NCBI RefSeq assembly: GCF_018881905.1
Contig: NZ_JACVPM010000004.1
Span: forward strand, 40,803 to 104,802
DNA length: 64,000 nucleotides
Source of the DNA: Polynucleobacter sp. MG-27-Goln-C1
Lineage (GTDB): Bacteria > Pseudomonadota > Gammaproteobacteria > Burkholderiales > Burkholderiaceae
Direction: 5' to 3'
Position numbers and translations under genes: made by a program. The notes under the pieces were generated by a model that saw nothing but the letters and a program-made list of their open reading frames with translations, was not told the DNA's origin and searched no databases. Of this stretch, positions 28,976-37,851 are shown piece by piece. How positions within the stretch are numbered: position 1 is the stretch's first letter; each line of letters opens with the position of its first letter.

Positions 28976-30687
28976 GCATCCTTACCCACCACTGGCAACG
29001 CAATTGCTGCAGGTGTAGAAACTAAATATTCATTCACAAATAGGTGCTCTCCAATATGACCTTTGAGTATCGCCCGAATCTCCGCATCAGAATGACGGGC
29101 TCTCATCTCCATACGTTTGCCTACAACCTTGCAGGAGTCACAAAGCTCAGGCTCTACGCCGATCGGGGATTGCAGCGCAACTAATGGGTAAGTGCTACTC
29201 AATACATCGACTTGGTTGGCATCTTTTGCTAAATAGCCGTGTAACTTTGCACCCGGCAATAAGAGCCGATACTCCTCATCCTTAGCGCGATAGTCGCAAG
29301 GCACCCAAACATCTTGCCCGACAACACCTTGGATGGTGGATTGTGAATATCGACCCAAGGTACCTTCCAGTGGAGCCAAGCTACTGGTAAGCGCACAGTA
29401 GCAAAAAAAGCAGGCCGCCAAAGCAATGGTCTTACTGCGCTCTCGGCTGAATAGACCTAACAACACTAAAGCGATCGCAACTCCCATAAAGGCCCAGTGC
29501 CACGGTGAGTAATTCCAGATACCGGGCTGACCTAAGAAATTTGATAGCTGCAAATTTCCGCCTACCCAAGCAAGAGCGGAAAGCAATATCAACTGCAATA
29601 TCAATGCAATTCGGAATCCCCATAAAGGCAATCGATCCCAGTACATTGCAATCAAGGCGGCAAATGCTGGCATCACCGGCAATAGGTAGCGACTGGAGCG
29701 CTGACTTGGCAAGCTAAATACGATAAAGAATGCCAATACTAAAAGCAGCAATAAGCCCTCTTCAAGCGATATGAAGCGCCGCTGTTTCCAAGATTGAATC
29801 AATGCGGAGATCAATACGAAAGTAAATAGTCCAGCATTGGCTAAGGTGGTTAAAGCCAACATCCAAATACTGTCGCCGCCACGCACCAGATCTAAAAGGT
29901 AGTTAGAGCTACGCGCCTCGAACTTGCCGGCATTCTCACCCAATACAAATTCTTTCCAGACCGCCTCCGGAAATGGGTCCAACAAAAACCAGAGTGCAAA
30001 TACACCCAAAGCCAGAACAGCAATCAATATCACTTTATATAAGTCCTGCAACAAGACCTTCGGAATGCTCCACTCACGCCAGCGCCAGTAAAACAAGCCC
30101 AAGGCAAATGTGGCGGGGGCAATATAGGCAAAAGACTTTGAGAGTAAAGCTATGCCAAAGCAGGCACCCGCCATCACCGGAAAAAATAGCTTGGATTCAA
30201 ATGCAGTTCTACCCCAATAGAGCAGCGCAAAGAATGGCAGGCTCAACCAAAACACTTCGGGGGGATCTGTCAAAAATGGTCGGCCATAGCGATAGGTCGC
30301 AAAAAAGGAAAGCCATACCAAAGCCGCCAATAGGCCAGTCTGTTTTTTGCCGCTATACCGAGCTACCGCCAGAAATAAGAACAATGCTGTTAGGCCGGTA
30401 TATAAAACACTGGGCCAACGCAGCGCCAAGAGCGTCCAGTCACTACCCCACCCTGTACTAGCAATACCCTCCCAAAACACCAAAGGCGGCTTGGTATTTT
30501 TAATGCCATCCATCTCGGATTGGAGGGGCAACCAAGCTCCAGCATCAGCTGTCATCCGGACGATGTGCATATAGGGATATTCATCCCCATTCTTTGGGGC
30601 AAAGCGACTATCCAAACCATACAGATAGGTAAATACACCTAGAAGTAGGATGAAGAATGCATTTCGGTAAGTAAAGGAGCCACGCAT
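28966..30687 (-). CDS. ArnT-like GT83 family glycosyltransferase
   Basis: A 573-aa polytopic glycosyltransferase of the ArnT/dolichyl-phosphate-mannose type. The N-terminus has one membrane span, then the first periplasmic loop with RFAPKNGDEYPYMHIVRMT, which carries the conserved acidic pair. The following LALRWPSVLYTGLTALFLFL and further helices (about 11-12 in all) and a soluble C-terminal domain agree with the family. Such enzymes move a sugar from undecaprenyl phosphate to lipid A or another envelope acceptor. It is the first gene of the operon and is divergent from fccA. Confidence 0.85.
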   Translation of the reverse strand: MRGSFTYRNAFFILLLGVFTYLYGLDSRFAPKNGDEYPYMHIVRMTADAGAWLPLQSEMDGIKNTKPPLVFWEGIASTGWGSDWTLLALRWPSVLYTGLTALFLFLAVARYSGKKQTGLLAALVWLSFFATYRYGRPFLTDPPEVFWLSLPFFALLYWGRTAFESKLFFPVMAGACFGIALLSKSFAYIAPATFALGLFYWRWREWSIPKVLLQDLYKVILIAVLALGVFALWFLLDPFPEAVWKEFVLGENAGKFEARSSNYLLDLVRGGDSIWMLALTTLANAGLFTFVLISALIQSWKQRRFISLEEGLLLLLVLAFFIVFSLPSQRSSRYLLPVMPAFAALIAMYWDRLPLWGFRIALILQLILLSALAWVGGNLQLSNFLGQPGIWNYSPWHWAFMGVAIALVLLGLFSRERSKTIALAACFFCYCALTSSLAPLEGTLGRYSQSTIQGVVGQDVWVPCDYRAKDEEYRLLLPGAKLHGYLAKDANQVDVLSSTYPLVALQSPIGVEPELCDSCKVVGKRMEMRARHSDAEIRAILKGHIGEHLFVNEYLVSTPAAIALPVVGKDACR

Positions 30688-30872
30688 ACCGCTAGTTTAT
30701 AGGTCTTGAGGGTGCAGGCTAAAAAACCATCATGAGCAGTACCCTTGTATTTGGTTCTGAGCATATTGAAAATCAATCTAAGTAAAACCACCAATCCCAT
30801 CCCCATCTGATTAAGATAGAGTCAATCAGCATCATCCTAAGAACAGCTGTATGTAAGACGGAGATTATCCCT

Positions 30873-31202
30873 ATGCAAGTGAAGTATTTAAAACCCATTC
30901 TGGTGGTCAGCACCCTCATTGGCTTAAGCCAGTGGAGCGGACTCAGCTTCGCACAAACTGCCGACCAACTATATAAGCGTGGTCTGGCTGCAACCTGCGC
31001 CAACTGTCACGGCACAGATGGCAAAGGAGTGGTTGATGGCGGTATGCCGCTGATCAATACCCTTACAAGCGAACAAATGCTGACCCAGTTAAAAGCATTT
31101 AAGTCTGGCGCTCGTGAAGGCACGATCATGCCGCAACTTGCCAAAGGTTATACAGACGAACAACTCACCACTATTGCCAATCAACTTGGCAAGAAACAAT
31201 AA
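30873..31202 (+). CDS. fccA: Class I cytochrome c, electron-accepting subunit of sulfide dehydrogenase
   Basis: A 109-aa exported protein: a signal peptide (LVVSTLIGLSQWSGLSFA), a single haem site CANCHG at residues 42-47 and a likely Met86 axial ligand in GTIMPQLA. It is a short monohaem version; some FccA proteins have two haems. It takes electrons from the FccB flavin and passes them to the respiratory chain in the periplasm. GGAG lies about 11 nt before the ATG, and fccB follows after 9 bp. Confidence 0.88.
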   Translation: MQVKYLKPILVVSTLIGLSQWSGLSFAQTADQLYKRGLAATCANCHGTDGKGVVDGGMPLINTLTSEQMLTQLKAFKSGAREGTIMPQLAKGYTDEQLTTIANQLGKKQ

Positions 31203-31211
31203 GGAGGCGCC

Positions 31212-32489
31212 ATGGATCGTCGACATTTTATAGGTCAGAGCGCTGCAGCAGTAGGTCTACTTGCAGGTCTTTCCAGTCCAGCAAAAGCAGCGAATTTACA
31301 AAAAGCAGAAATCTTAGTCATTGGCGGTGGATATGGCGGCGCTACTGCTGCTAAATATTTGCGCCTGTTCTCTAATAACACTGCACGAGTGACTCTGATT
31401 GAGCCAAACACCGCATTTGTTTCCTGCCCAATGTCCAATTTGGTTATTGGTGGTTCGCGCACTCTAGCCGAAATTACATCTCCGTACGACACTCTCAGCA
31501 AGCGTCATGGCATCAAGATTATTCAAGACAGTGTCAGCAGTATTGATCCAGACAAGAAAACGGTAACGCTCGCCTCAGGCAAAACTTTGCGTTACGACAA
31601 AGCGATCGTGTCTCCCGGTGTTTCACTGAATTTCAAGAGCATTGAGGGTCTTGCGCAAGCTAACAAAGATGGTGTCACTCTCCAGGCCTGGAAAGCGGGT
31701 CCAGAAACTGTTGCTCTGCATAAGCAAATTGCTGCTATGCGTGAAGGCGGTACTTTTGCCATTAGCATTCCGGAAGCTCCATATCGTTGCCCTCCTGGGC
31801 CATATGAGCGCGCCTGCCAGGTTGCCAACTACCTCAAGACCCACAACCCTAAAGGCAAGGTCGTCATTTTGGATGCCAATCAAGATGTGACATCCAAGGG
31901 CGCCTTATTCAAGAAGGTATGGGCTGAACAGTATGCTGGAATCATTGAATACCGACCAAAGAGCAATGTAGTTGGCGTTGATGCAAAAACCAAAACGCTC
32001 AAGCTCGAAGTTGAGGATGATGTGAAAGCTGATGTACTGAACGTTCTCCCACAAATGTCTGCTGGTGAAATCGCCATTAAAACTGGCTTAGCTAATTCCA
32101 ATGGCCGCTGGGTAAATGTTAACTTCCTGAACTTTGAGTCGACTGCACGCAAAGATATTCACGTACTTGGTGACTCTATTCAGATTGCGCCAGCAATGCC
32201 GAAATCTGGTCATATGGCCAACCAACATGCCAAAGTTGCGGCTGCAGCCATCGTTGCAGAGTTGAGTGGCTGGGAAGTCAATCCAGCACCAGTCCTGACA
32301 AATACTTGCTACAGCTTTGTAAATGATCGTGAAGTGGTTCACGTTGCTAGCGTTCATCAATACAACGCTGCCGAGAAAACCTTCAAGACTGTTCCAGGTT
32401 CTGGTGGCTTATCACCTGCACCATCCACCCTTGAGGGTGTTTATGCTTGGGGTTGGGCGCACAACATCTGGGCCGATAGCCTAGGTTAA
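31212..32489 (+). CDS. fccB: Flavocytochrome c sulfide dehydrogenase, flavoprotein subunit
   Basis: A 425-aa FAD protein of the SQR/FccB family. A Tat signal is visible (RRHFIGQSAAAVGLLAGLSSPAKA). The FAD site is ILVIGGGYGGATAAKYLR. Redox cysteines sit in SCPMSNLVIGG and in YRCPPGPYERAC. It oxidises sulfide to sulfur or polysulfide in the periplasm and donates electrons to FccA. The C-terminal FCSD flavin-binding domain is complete (APSTLEGVYAWGWAHNIW). Sulfide-oxidation partners such as soxA or soxB are not adjacent. Confidence 0.92.
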   Translation: MDRRHFIGQSAAAVGLLAGLSSPAKAANLQKAEILVIGGGYGGATAAKYLRLFSNNTARVTLIEPNTAFVSCPMSNLVIGGSRTLAEITSPYDTLSKRHGIKIIQDSVSSIDPDKKTVTLASGKTLRYDKAIVSPGVSLNFKSIEGLAQANKDGVTLQAWKAGPETVALHKQIAAMREGGTFAISIPEAPYRCPPGPYERACQVANYLKTHNPKGKVVILDANQDVTSKGALFKKVWAEQYAGIIEYRPKSNVVGVDAKTKTLKLEVEDDVKADVLNVLPQMSAGEIAIKTGLANSNGRWVNVNFLNFESTARKDIHVLGDSIQIAPAMPKSGHMANQHAKVAAAAIVAELSGWEVNPAPVLTNTCYSFVNDREVVHVASVHQYNAAEKTFKTVPGSGGLSPAPSTLEGVYAWGWAHNIWADSLG

Positions 32490-32505
32490 GGAGTATTTGC
32501 GTTCA

Positions 32506-32535
32506 TTAAAAAAGAGGCCTCGGCCTCTTTTTTAA
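32506..32535. terminator. Bidirectional intrinsic terminator between fccB and the DUF3422 gene
   Basis: Perfect arms AAAAAAGAGGCC / GGCCTCTTTTTT with a 2-nt centre. Both flanking genes are convergent, and T runs exist in both directions. Confidence 0.9.
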
Positions 32536-32538
32536 TGT

Positions 32539-33900
32539 CTACAGAGATTTACCCATCTCAACAATTTTCTTACGTCGTCGCTTGCTAATGAACAAGAAGA
32601 TGATAGCTACCACTGGAGCAGCAATTGCAGCAACAATTTCCGGATGAATAGCAAAGCCTGCCTCTTTGCCACCCTTTGCGACATAGGCTAATAAGCTCAC
32701 AGCATAGTAAGTCAATACTAGAACTGATAGGCTCTCCACAGTTTCCTGTAAGCGCAATTGAAGACGTGCACGCTGGTCCATACTAGCTAGCAATTTTTGT
32801 GTCTGCTCTTCATTCACAAACTCAATACGAGTTCTCAAAGTTTGTGTTGTTCTCGAGATGCGATCGGATAATTCTTTTAATCTACGCTGAGTCCAAATAC
32901 AGGTACCCATAGCAGGCTGAAAACGTCGGTCCATAAACTCAGAGAGAGATTGCACACCCGGAATTGGAGACTCTGCTAGCTCATATAAGTTTTTGCTGAG
33001 TAATTGGCTATATGCCTCAGCAGCAGTAAAGCGCAAGCCATATCCCGATATCCACTGCTCTGCTCTTGACGCCAAATGAGAAAGCTCTCCTAAAAACTGC
33101 CCATCTTTTTCGGTATGTACGCCTGATTCAGTTTGGAGTTGAGAGATATTTTTAGATAACTCCGCTAATTCCGACTCAGCAGTTCTCAGCGGCATGGAGA
33201 GACTCTTGGCAACCGGGAAAGCAATCATTGCAGCCATTCGATAGGTTTCAGCTTCAGCAATCGCTCGCGCTACGCGACCAGCCTGACGTGAGCCCAAAAT
33301 ATCATGAGGAATGAAATAAGAGATGTAGCCATCCTCATCCAAATATAAGTCTGTCCAAAGCTGCGCCTTCTTGCTTGAAAGAATATAGCTACCCAATACA
33401 GTATGTCCGCTAAAAATAGCAGACACCTCTTGAGCCTCTGCAAACAAAGGGCGATGCTCAAATGCCAGATCTAGCGCAGAAATTCTTTCGCCGCCTGCCT
33501 CAACAATGGTTGGGCAGCCCAGGCTGTGAAACAAACCATCTAAGCTCTTCTCTAGGGCGAGACGGGAATCCAGTAGTGGTCCAGTAATTTTTGCGGGGTT
33601 ATGCACAATGGCTGCGATAGTTGCAAACTCGCCATGTAGCTCCCACTTAATTAGCACCCTCTCTGGCTCAGGTGCCAGAGTGAGCATCTTGAAAGAGTGA
33701 TCTTGCTCACCGTCATTAGCAATGCCTAATGCAGCACTGAGTTTTTGAATCCACTTAATTTGAGACTGACGAGAATCTGCATCAAGCAAGAAAGACTGAG
33801 ACAGCACCCTCTCATTTGGCCAAAGCGCGATAGGCGGTCGGGCATGCACTTCTTCATGCAACTGTTTTCGAGCAGGATGGTCGTAAGGTTTCATAAGCAT
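32539..33900 (-). CDS. DUF3422 family membrane-anchored protein
   Basis: A 453-aa protein with the DUF3422 N-terminal signature HPARKQLHEEVHARPP. The long middle is soluble with helical, possibly coiled segments (LSKNISQLQTESG; LSDRISRTTQTLRTRIEF). Two C-terminal membrane helices follow (SVLVLTYYAVSLLAYVA; IVAAIAAPVVAIIFLFI) and a basic tail KRRRKK. Function unknown. It begins 26 bp downstream of the TAXI receptor gene and is probably co-transcribed with it. The annotated start is the first ATG; a second Met lies two codons later. Confidence 0.85.
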   Translation of the reverse strand: MLMKPYDHPARKQLHEEVHARPPIALWPNERVLSQSFLLDADSRQSQIKWIQKLSAALGIANDGEQDHSFKMLTLAPEPERVLIKWELHGEFATIAAIVHNPAKITGPLLDSRLALEKSLDGLFHSLGCPTIVEAGGERISALDLAFEHRPLFAEAQEVSAIFSGHTVLGSYILSSKKAQLWTDLYLDEDGYISYFIPHDILGSRQAGRVARAIAEAETYRMAAMIAFPVAKSLSMPLRTAESELAELSKNISQLQTESGVHTEKDGQFLGELSHLASRAEQWISGYGLRFTAAEAYSQLLSKNLYELAESPIPGVQSLSEFMDRRFQPAMGTCIWTQRRLKELSDRISRTTQTLRTRIEFVNEEQTQKLLASMDQRARLQLRLQETVESLSVLVLTYYAVSLLAYVAKGGKEAGFAIHPEIVAAIAAPVVAIIFLFISKRRRKKIVEMGKSL

Positions 33901-33925
33901 TGCGTATTAGATTGGTATTAGCAAA

Positions 33926-35332
33926 CTATACGCCACCATTCTCTTCATTGAATTGATAGGGATGAACGCCCCGATTCAGGCAATTGCGAACATAGTCAAT
34001 GCTGGTACGCAGGGAGTAGTAATCACCGGACATATTCTTAGAAACCTTTAACTGAAGAGCTTGATACTCCAATAGGTCTAACTTCTTGAGATACTCGTCT
34101 TTATTTTCTGGCTGGAAGTTATTGATCAACTCCTGCTCATAAGTCTTTAGGATTCCGTAAAGCTGATTAATCTTTCGAAGCATGCGCTTATTACGATAGC
34201 CGGGCAATGTCAGCAGAACTGGATAAGCCAAGGCACAGAATGGCAGGAGTACAAAAATCAAACGATTGACTAACTCAGCCAACCAAAAGGGCAAATAGGT
34301 CATCAATAATGGGGAGCCATTTTTTTCGTAATGCAAAGCAACTGGGCTTTGCGGTAAGCCAGTATTTTTGAAAGCAGGAAACTCACCACGCTCCGAAAAG
34401 AAGGTGGCTTTTCCATTGATCTCGCGAGCGGCCTCTAAGAATAAAAATTGTAGTGCTGGATGCATTCTGTCATCAATCAGCAAATTGGTAGTTGACGCCA
34501 TCAGCTGAATGTCTCTAGAAGGAAAATTGCGTATCAAACTAAATCCACCAGCTGGAACCTTGAGAATTTGCATATAAGGCAATAAACGGGCATAGGCTTC
34601 CGCCCTGGGGAACGCAGATAGATGCAAACTTGGATCCGCTAAGAGAGTCTGAATATTAGGGGCTTCGTAAGCGTCAACAATAAATGCCGCATCAATCTCG
34701 CCTTTTTGCAAAGCCTCAACTGCTTTTGCTCCCGAAAGATAAAGAAAGTTAGCTCCCTCCTCGAATCCATTCTCCTTCAGAATTTTCATCGCCTGCGCAT
34801 GAGTTCCGCTACCCTTTATACCTACCGATATTTTGGAGTTGAGAAAGTAACGAGATCGCGCTTTTATCTCCTGGTAATCATTCGTGTTGACCTCAGTGCC
34901 TCGATAAAATAACCAGATCGGGTCATACGATATTGTTCCCAGAGATTGAACTCCAACGATGTCATGGGGTTTAAACGCACCAGCCTGTACAAAGGCTGCT
35001 TGCACAGGATCCTTTCGGTCAACTAAATGCGCAACATTCTCTTCGGCGCCCTTCGTTGGCAAAAGCTCAAGGGTGATTCCTTTTTTCTCAAAAAAGGCAG
35101 CATATTTCTCTCCTAGAGCATGGTAGGAGCCTCCGAGTTGCCCCGTTGCCATCACAACATGTCTTGGTGGCGGTGGATCGGCATACCACCAAACCCCCAT
35201 TAAACCCAATAAAAGGATTGCCAATATAGGCCATGCCTCTACCAAAAACTGGGTAAAGTCACTCCACTTTTCTTGGGCAGTCTCGTAGACGCCTAAGTAG
35301 GTTTCTTTAATGTCTTGTTTGATACTTCCCAT
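33926..35332 (-). CDS. Membrane-tethered TAXI-family TRAP solute receptor with a cytoplasmic tail
   Basis: A 468-aa protein. One membrane span near residues 32-50 (AWPILAILLLGLMGVWWY) precedes a TAXI-type binding domain (HVVMATGQLGGSYHALGEKYA; GIKGSGTHAQAMKILKENG; ALQKGEIDAAFIVDAYEAP). A second span follows at about 345-370 (LIFVLLPFCALAYPVLLTLPG), then about 100 residues of probably coiled cytoplasmic chain. Ordinary TAXI receptors are free periplasmic proteins, so the two spans and tail suggest a sensor or fixed receptor. No TRAP membrane subunits are near. Confidence 0.85.
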   Translation of the reverse strand: MGSIKQDIKETYLGVYETAQEKWSDFTQFLVEAWPILAILLLGLMGVWWYADPPPPRHVVMATGQLGGSYHALGEKYAAFFEKKGITLELLPTKGAEENVAHLVDRKDPVQAAFVQAGAFKPHDIVGVQSLGTISYDPIWLFYRGTEVNTNDYQEIKARSRYFLNSKISVGIKGSGTHAQAMKILKENGFEEGANFLYLSGAKAVEALQKGEIDAAFIVDAYEAPNIQTLLADPSLHLSAFPRAEAYARLLPYMQILKVPAGGFSLIRNFPSRDIQLMASTTNLLIDDRMHPALQFLFLEAAREINGKATFFSERGEFPAFKNTGLPQSPVALHYEKNGSPLLMTYLPFWLAELVNRLIFVLLPFCALAYPVLLTLPGYRNKRMLRKINQLYGILKTYEQELINNFQPENKDEYLKKLDLLEYQALQLKVSKNMSGDYYSLRTSIDYVRNCLNRGVHPYQFNEENGGV

Positions 35333-35404
35333 GGAAGGCCAATCAGCAAATATGTCAAAAGCTAATCATAATGGGCTTATCCCCTTTCAGAAAAGACCTT
35401 CATC

Positions 35405-36106
35405 ATGCTAACCCTCAGAAAAGCTCAAGACCGTGGCTACGCTGACCACGGATGGCTTAAAAGCTATCACTCCTTCTCTTTTGCCGGGTATCACGACCCT
35501 CAATTTATGGGCTGGGGCAATTTAAGGGTGATCAACGAGGATCGGGTGGCTGCGGGCATGGGTTTCGGTAAGCACGGCCACCGCAATATGGAAATCATCA
35601 GTTATGTTTTGTCTGGTGAATTAGCTCACGAGGACAGCATGGGGAATATCAAAGGCATTCCTCCCGGGGATGTTCAGCGTATGAGTGCTGGAACTGGCGT
35701 TACCCACAGCGAGTTCAATCACGCTAAGGATCAAACCACCCACTTCTTACAGATTTGGATTGAGCCAAATGCAATGGAAATCCCTCCGAGTTATGAGCAA
35801 AAAACTATTTCACCTGCAGATAAGCATGGCAAGCTGTGCTTGATTGCTTCTCCAGATGGATTGGGTAATGCGGTAAAAATTCATGCGGATGCCAGGGTGT
35901 ATGCAGGTCTATTTGATGAATCCCAATCCCAGAAATTGGATCTGGATCCTGAGCGTAAGGCCTATGCTCACCTTGTGAAGGGTTCACTGCAGATCAATGG
36001 CATCCCTCTAACTGGTGGCGATGCCCTGCTGATAGAAAACGAGGCTGAATTACTCATCAGCAACGGTAGTGATGCTGAAGTGATTATCTTTGACCTGAGT
36101 CATTAA
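35405..36106 (+). CDS. Pirin family protein (YhhW-like bicupin)
   Basis: A 233-aa bicupin. The metal site HRNMEIISYVLSGELAHEDSMG, RMSAGTGVTHSEFNH and FLQIWIEP are the pirin motifs. E. coli YhhW is a quercetinase-like member; the cell role is unclear. It is divergent from the TAXI receptor gene with a 72-bp gap. Confidence 0.93.
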   Translation: MLTLRKAQDRGYADHGWLKSYHSFSFAGYHDPQFMGWGNLRVINEDRVAAGMGFGKHGHRNMEIISYVLSGELAHEDSMGNIKGIPPGDVQRMSAGTGVTHSEFNHAKDQTTHFLQIWIEPNAMEIPPSYEQKTISPADKHGKLCLIASPDGLGNAVKIHADARVYAGLFDESQSQKLDLDPERKAYAHLVKGSLQINGIPLTGGDALLIENEAELLISNGSDAEVIIFDLSH

Positions 36107-36172
36107 AAATTTGCTGCTTGCGTCTTACGATGATCTTCTAACTGACGAACCTATCAATTTGAATACATTCCC

Positions 36173-37720
36173 ATGATCGAGATTTCAGAAAAGCGCCTAA
36201 TAGGCCCCATTATTCGCCTTCATCCAAACGACAACATCGTGGTTGCACGGGTTGATGTGGCTATTGGCGAAGTGGTACCAAGCGAAAATTTCACGAGCCG
36301 CAGCCAGGTTCCAGCAGGCTACAAAATTGCTGCCAAGAAAATTGCTAAAGGCGAACCCATCCTGAAATACAACGTGACCGTGGGATTTGCCAATACCGAT
36401 ATTGAAGCTGGCACGATGGTGCATAGTCACAATACCGAGTTTCGTGAATTCGATCGCGACTATGCCTATGCCAGTGAATACAAACCCACCGCCCTACTAC
36501 CAGAGTCTGAGCGCGCAACATTTCAAGGCTATGTTCGCGCCAATGGGAAAGTAGGCACTCGCAACTTCATTGGCATCCTATCCACAGTCAATTGTTCTGC
36601 AACAGTCGTCAATAAAATTGCGGAATGGTTTACGCCTGAACGCCTGAAAGACTTTCCCAACGTTGATGGTGTTGTTGCCTTTAGTCATGACATCGGCTGC
36701 GGCATGGAAATGAGTGGCGAACCAATGCAACTACTGCGTAGAACGATGGCGGGCTATGCTCAGCACCCCAATCTCGCTGCCGCCCTCATCATTGGCCTAG
36801 GCTGCGAACGCAATCAACTCAAAGGATTGATGGAGCAAGAAGCCTTACAAGAAAACTCTACCTTGCACACCTTCATCATGCAAGAAACTGGTGGCACCCG
36901 CAAAACAATTGAAGCAGGTATTGAGGCTGTAAAAGCACTCCTTCCAGAAGCCAATAAAGTGAAACGGCAGACCGTATCTGCAAGTCACCTCTGCGTTGGT
37001 TTACAGTGCGGCGGATCAGATGGGTTCTCTTCGATTACTGCAAACCCAGCCTTAGGCGCTGCGATTGATATTTTGTCGCGTCATGGTGGTACAGGCATTC
37101 TTTCTGAAACACCTGAGATTTATGGTGTTGAACACACTCTCACTCGTCGAGCAGCGAGTAAGGCCATTGGTGAGAAATTAATCCAACGTATTCGTTGGTG
37201 GAAAGATGAATACTCTGTTGGCCGTGATGTCCAAATCAATGGGCAAGTTAGTCCCGGAAATCAAATCGGCGGTCTAGCCAATATTTTTGAGAAGTCCCTC
37301 GGTTCTTCCATGAAAGGCGGCACTGGGCCCTTAATGGAGGTCTATCGATATGCAGAGCCAGTAACGGCTAAGGGTTTTGTATTTATGGATACACCCGGTT
37401 TTGATCCTGTCTCCGCAACTGGTCAAATTGCTGGGGGCGCAAACCTAATTGCGTTCACTACAGGGCGTGGCTCCATGTTTGGATCAAAACCAGCTCCTTG
37501 CATCAAGCTTGCTACCAACACACCGATGTATGAGCGACTTACCGAAGACATGGATATCAATTGTGGTGAGATCTTAGATGGCACGGTTTCAGTTCAGGAG
37601 ATGGGGCAACGTATATTTGAACTCTTCCTCAGAACAGCCTCCGGAGAGGCCTCTAAAAGCGAATTATTAGGTCTAGGGGATTACGAGTTTGTACCTTGGC
37701 AAATTGGGGTAATGAGTTAA
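36173..37720 (+). CDS. UxaA family altronate dehydratase-like hydrolyase
   Basis: A 515-aa protein with an N-terminal SAF-type domain (RLHPNDNIVVARVDVAIGEVV) joined to the altronate/galactarate dehydratase catalytic domain (GYVRANGKVGTRNFIGILSTVNCSATV; LIIGLGCERNQL; SASHLCVGLQCGGSDGFSSITANPALG). It is slightly longer than E. coli UxaA (495 aa). It would dehydrate a sugar acid to a 2-keto-3-deoxy acid using a metal ion. No other hexuronate genes are near, so the substrate is open. It is followed by a strong terminator. Confidence 0.87.
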   Translation: MIEISEKRLIGPIIRLHPNDNIVVARVDVAIGEVVPSENFTSRSQVPAGYKIAAKKIAKGEPILKYNVTVGFANTDIEAGTMVHSHNTEFREFDRDYAYASEYKPTALLPESERATFQGYVRANGKVGTRNFIGILSTVNCSATVVNKIAEWFTPERLKDFPNVDGVVAFSHDIGCGMEMSGEPMQLLRRTMAGYAQHPNLAAALIIGLGCERNQLKGLMEQEALQENSTLHTFIMQETGGTRKTIEAGIEAVKALLPEANKVKRQTVSASHLCVGLQCGGSDGFSSITANPALGAAIDILSRHGGTGILSETPEIYGVEHTLTRRAASKAIGEKLIQRIRWWKDEYSVGRDVQINGQVSPGNQIGGLANIFEKSLGSSMKGGTGPLMEVYRYAEPVTAKGFVFMDTPGFDPVSATGQIAGGANLIAFTTGRGSMFGSKPAPCIKLATNTPMYERLTEDMDINCGEILDGTVSVQEMGQRIFELFLRTASGEASKSELLGLGDYEFVPWQIGVMS

Positions 37721-37744
37721 GCGTGGCTGCAGCTCAAGATCGCT

Positions 37745-37771
37745 AAAAGCGGGCAAGACGCCCGCTTTTTC
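37745..37771 (+). terminator. Intrinsic terminator after the UxaA-type gene
   Basis: Stem AGCGGGC / GCCCGCT with a short AAGAC loop, flanked by A4 and T5. Confidence 0.9.
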
Positions 37772-37851
37772 TTTGCCCAAAAGAAGCCAGAAATCACCGC
37801 CGGGGACTGTAGAATTGAACTTATTGATTTAATCAGGAATTCATTGGAATT

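Noticed and set aside
30765..30777. ATTGA-AAA-TCAAT upstream of fccA as an FNR box
   Set aside because: The spacer is 3 nt and the half sites lack the TTGAT/ATCAA form, so it does not meet the consensus that the ompW boxes meet exactly.
37825..37835. TGATT-T-AATCA upstream of cbpA as an FNR or heat-shock element
   Set aside because: Wrong spacing for FNR and no sigma-32-like -35/-10 pair; an 11-bp palindrome this AT-rich is weak evidence.
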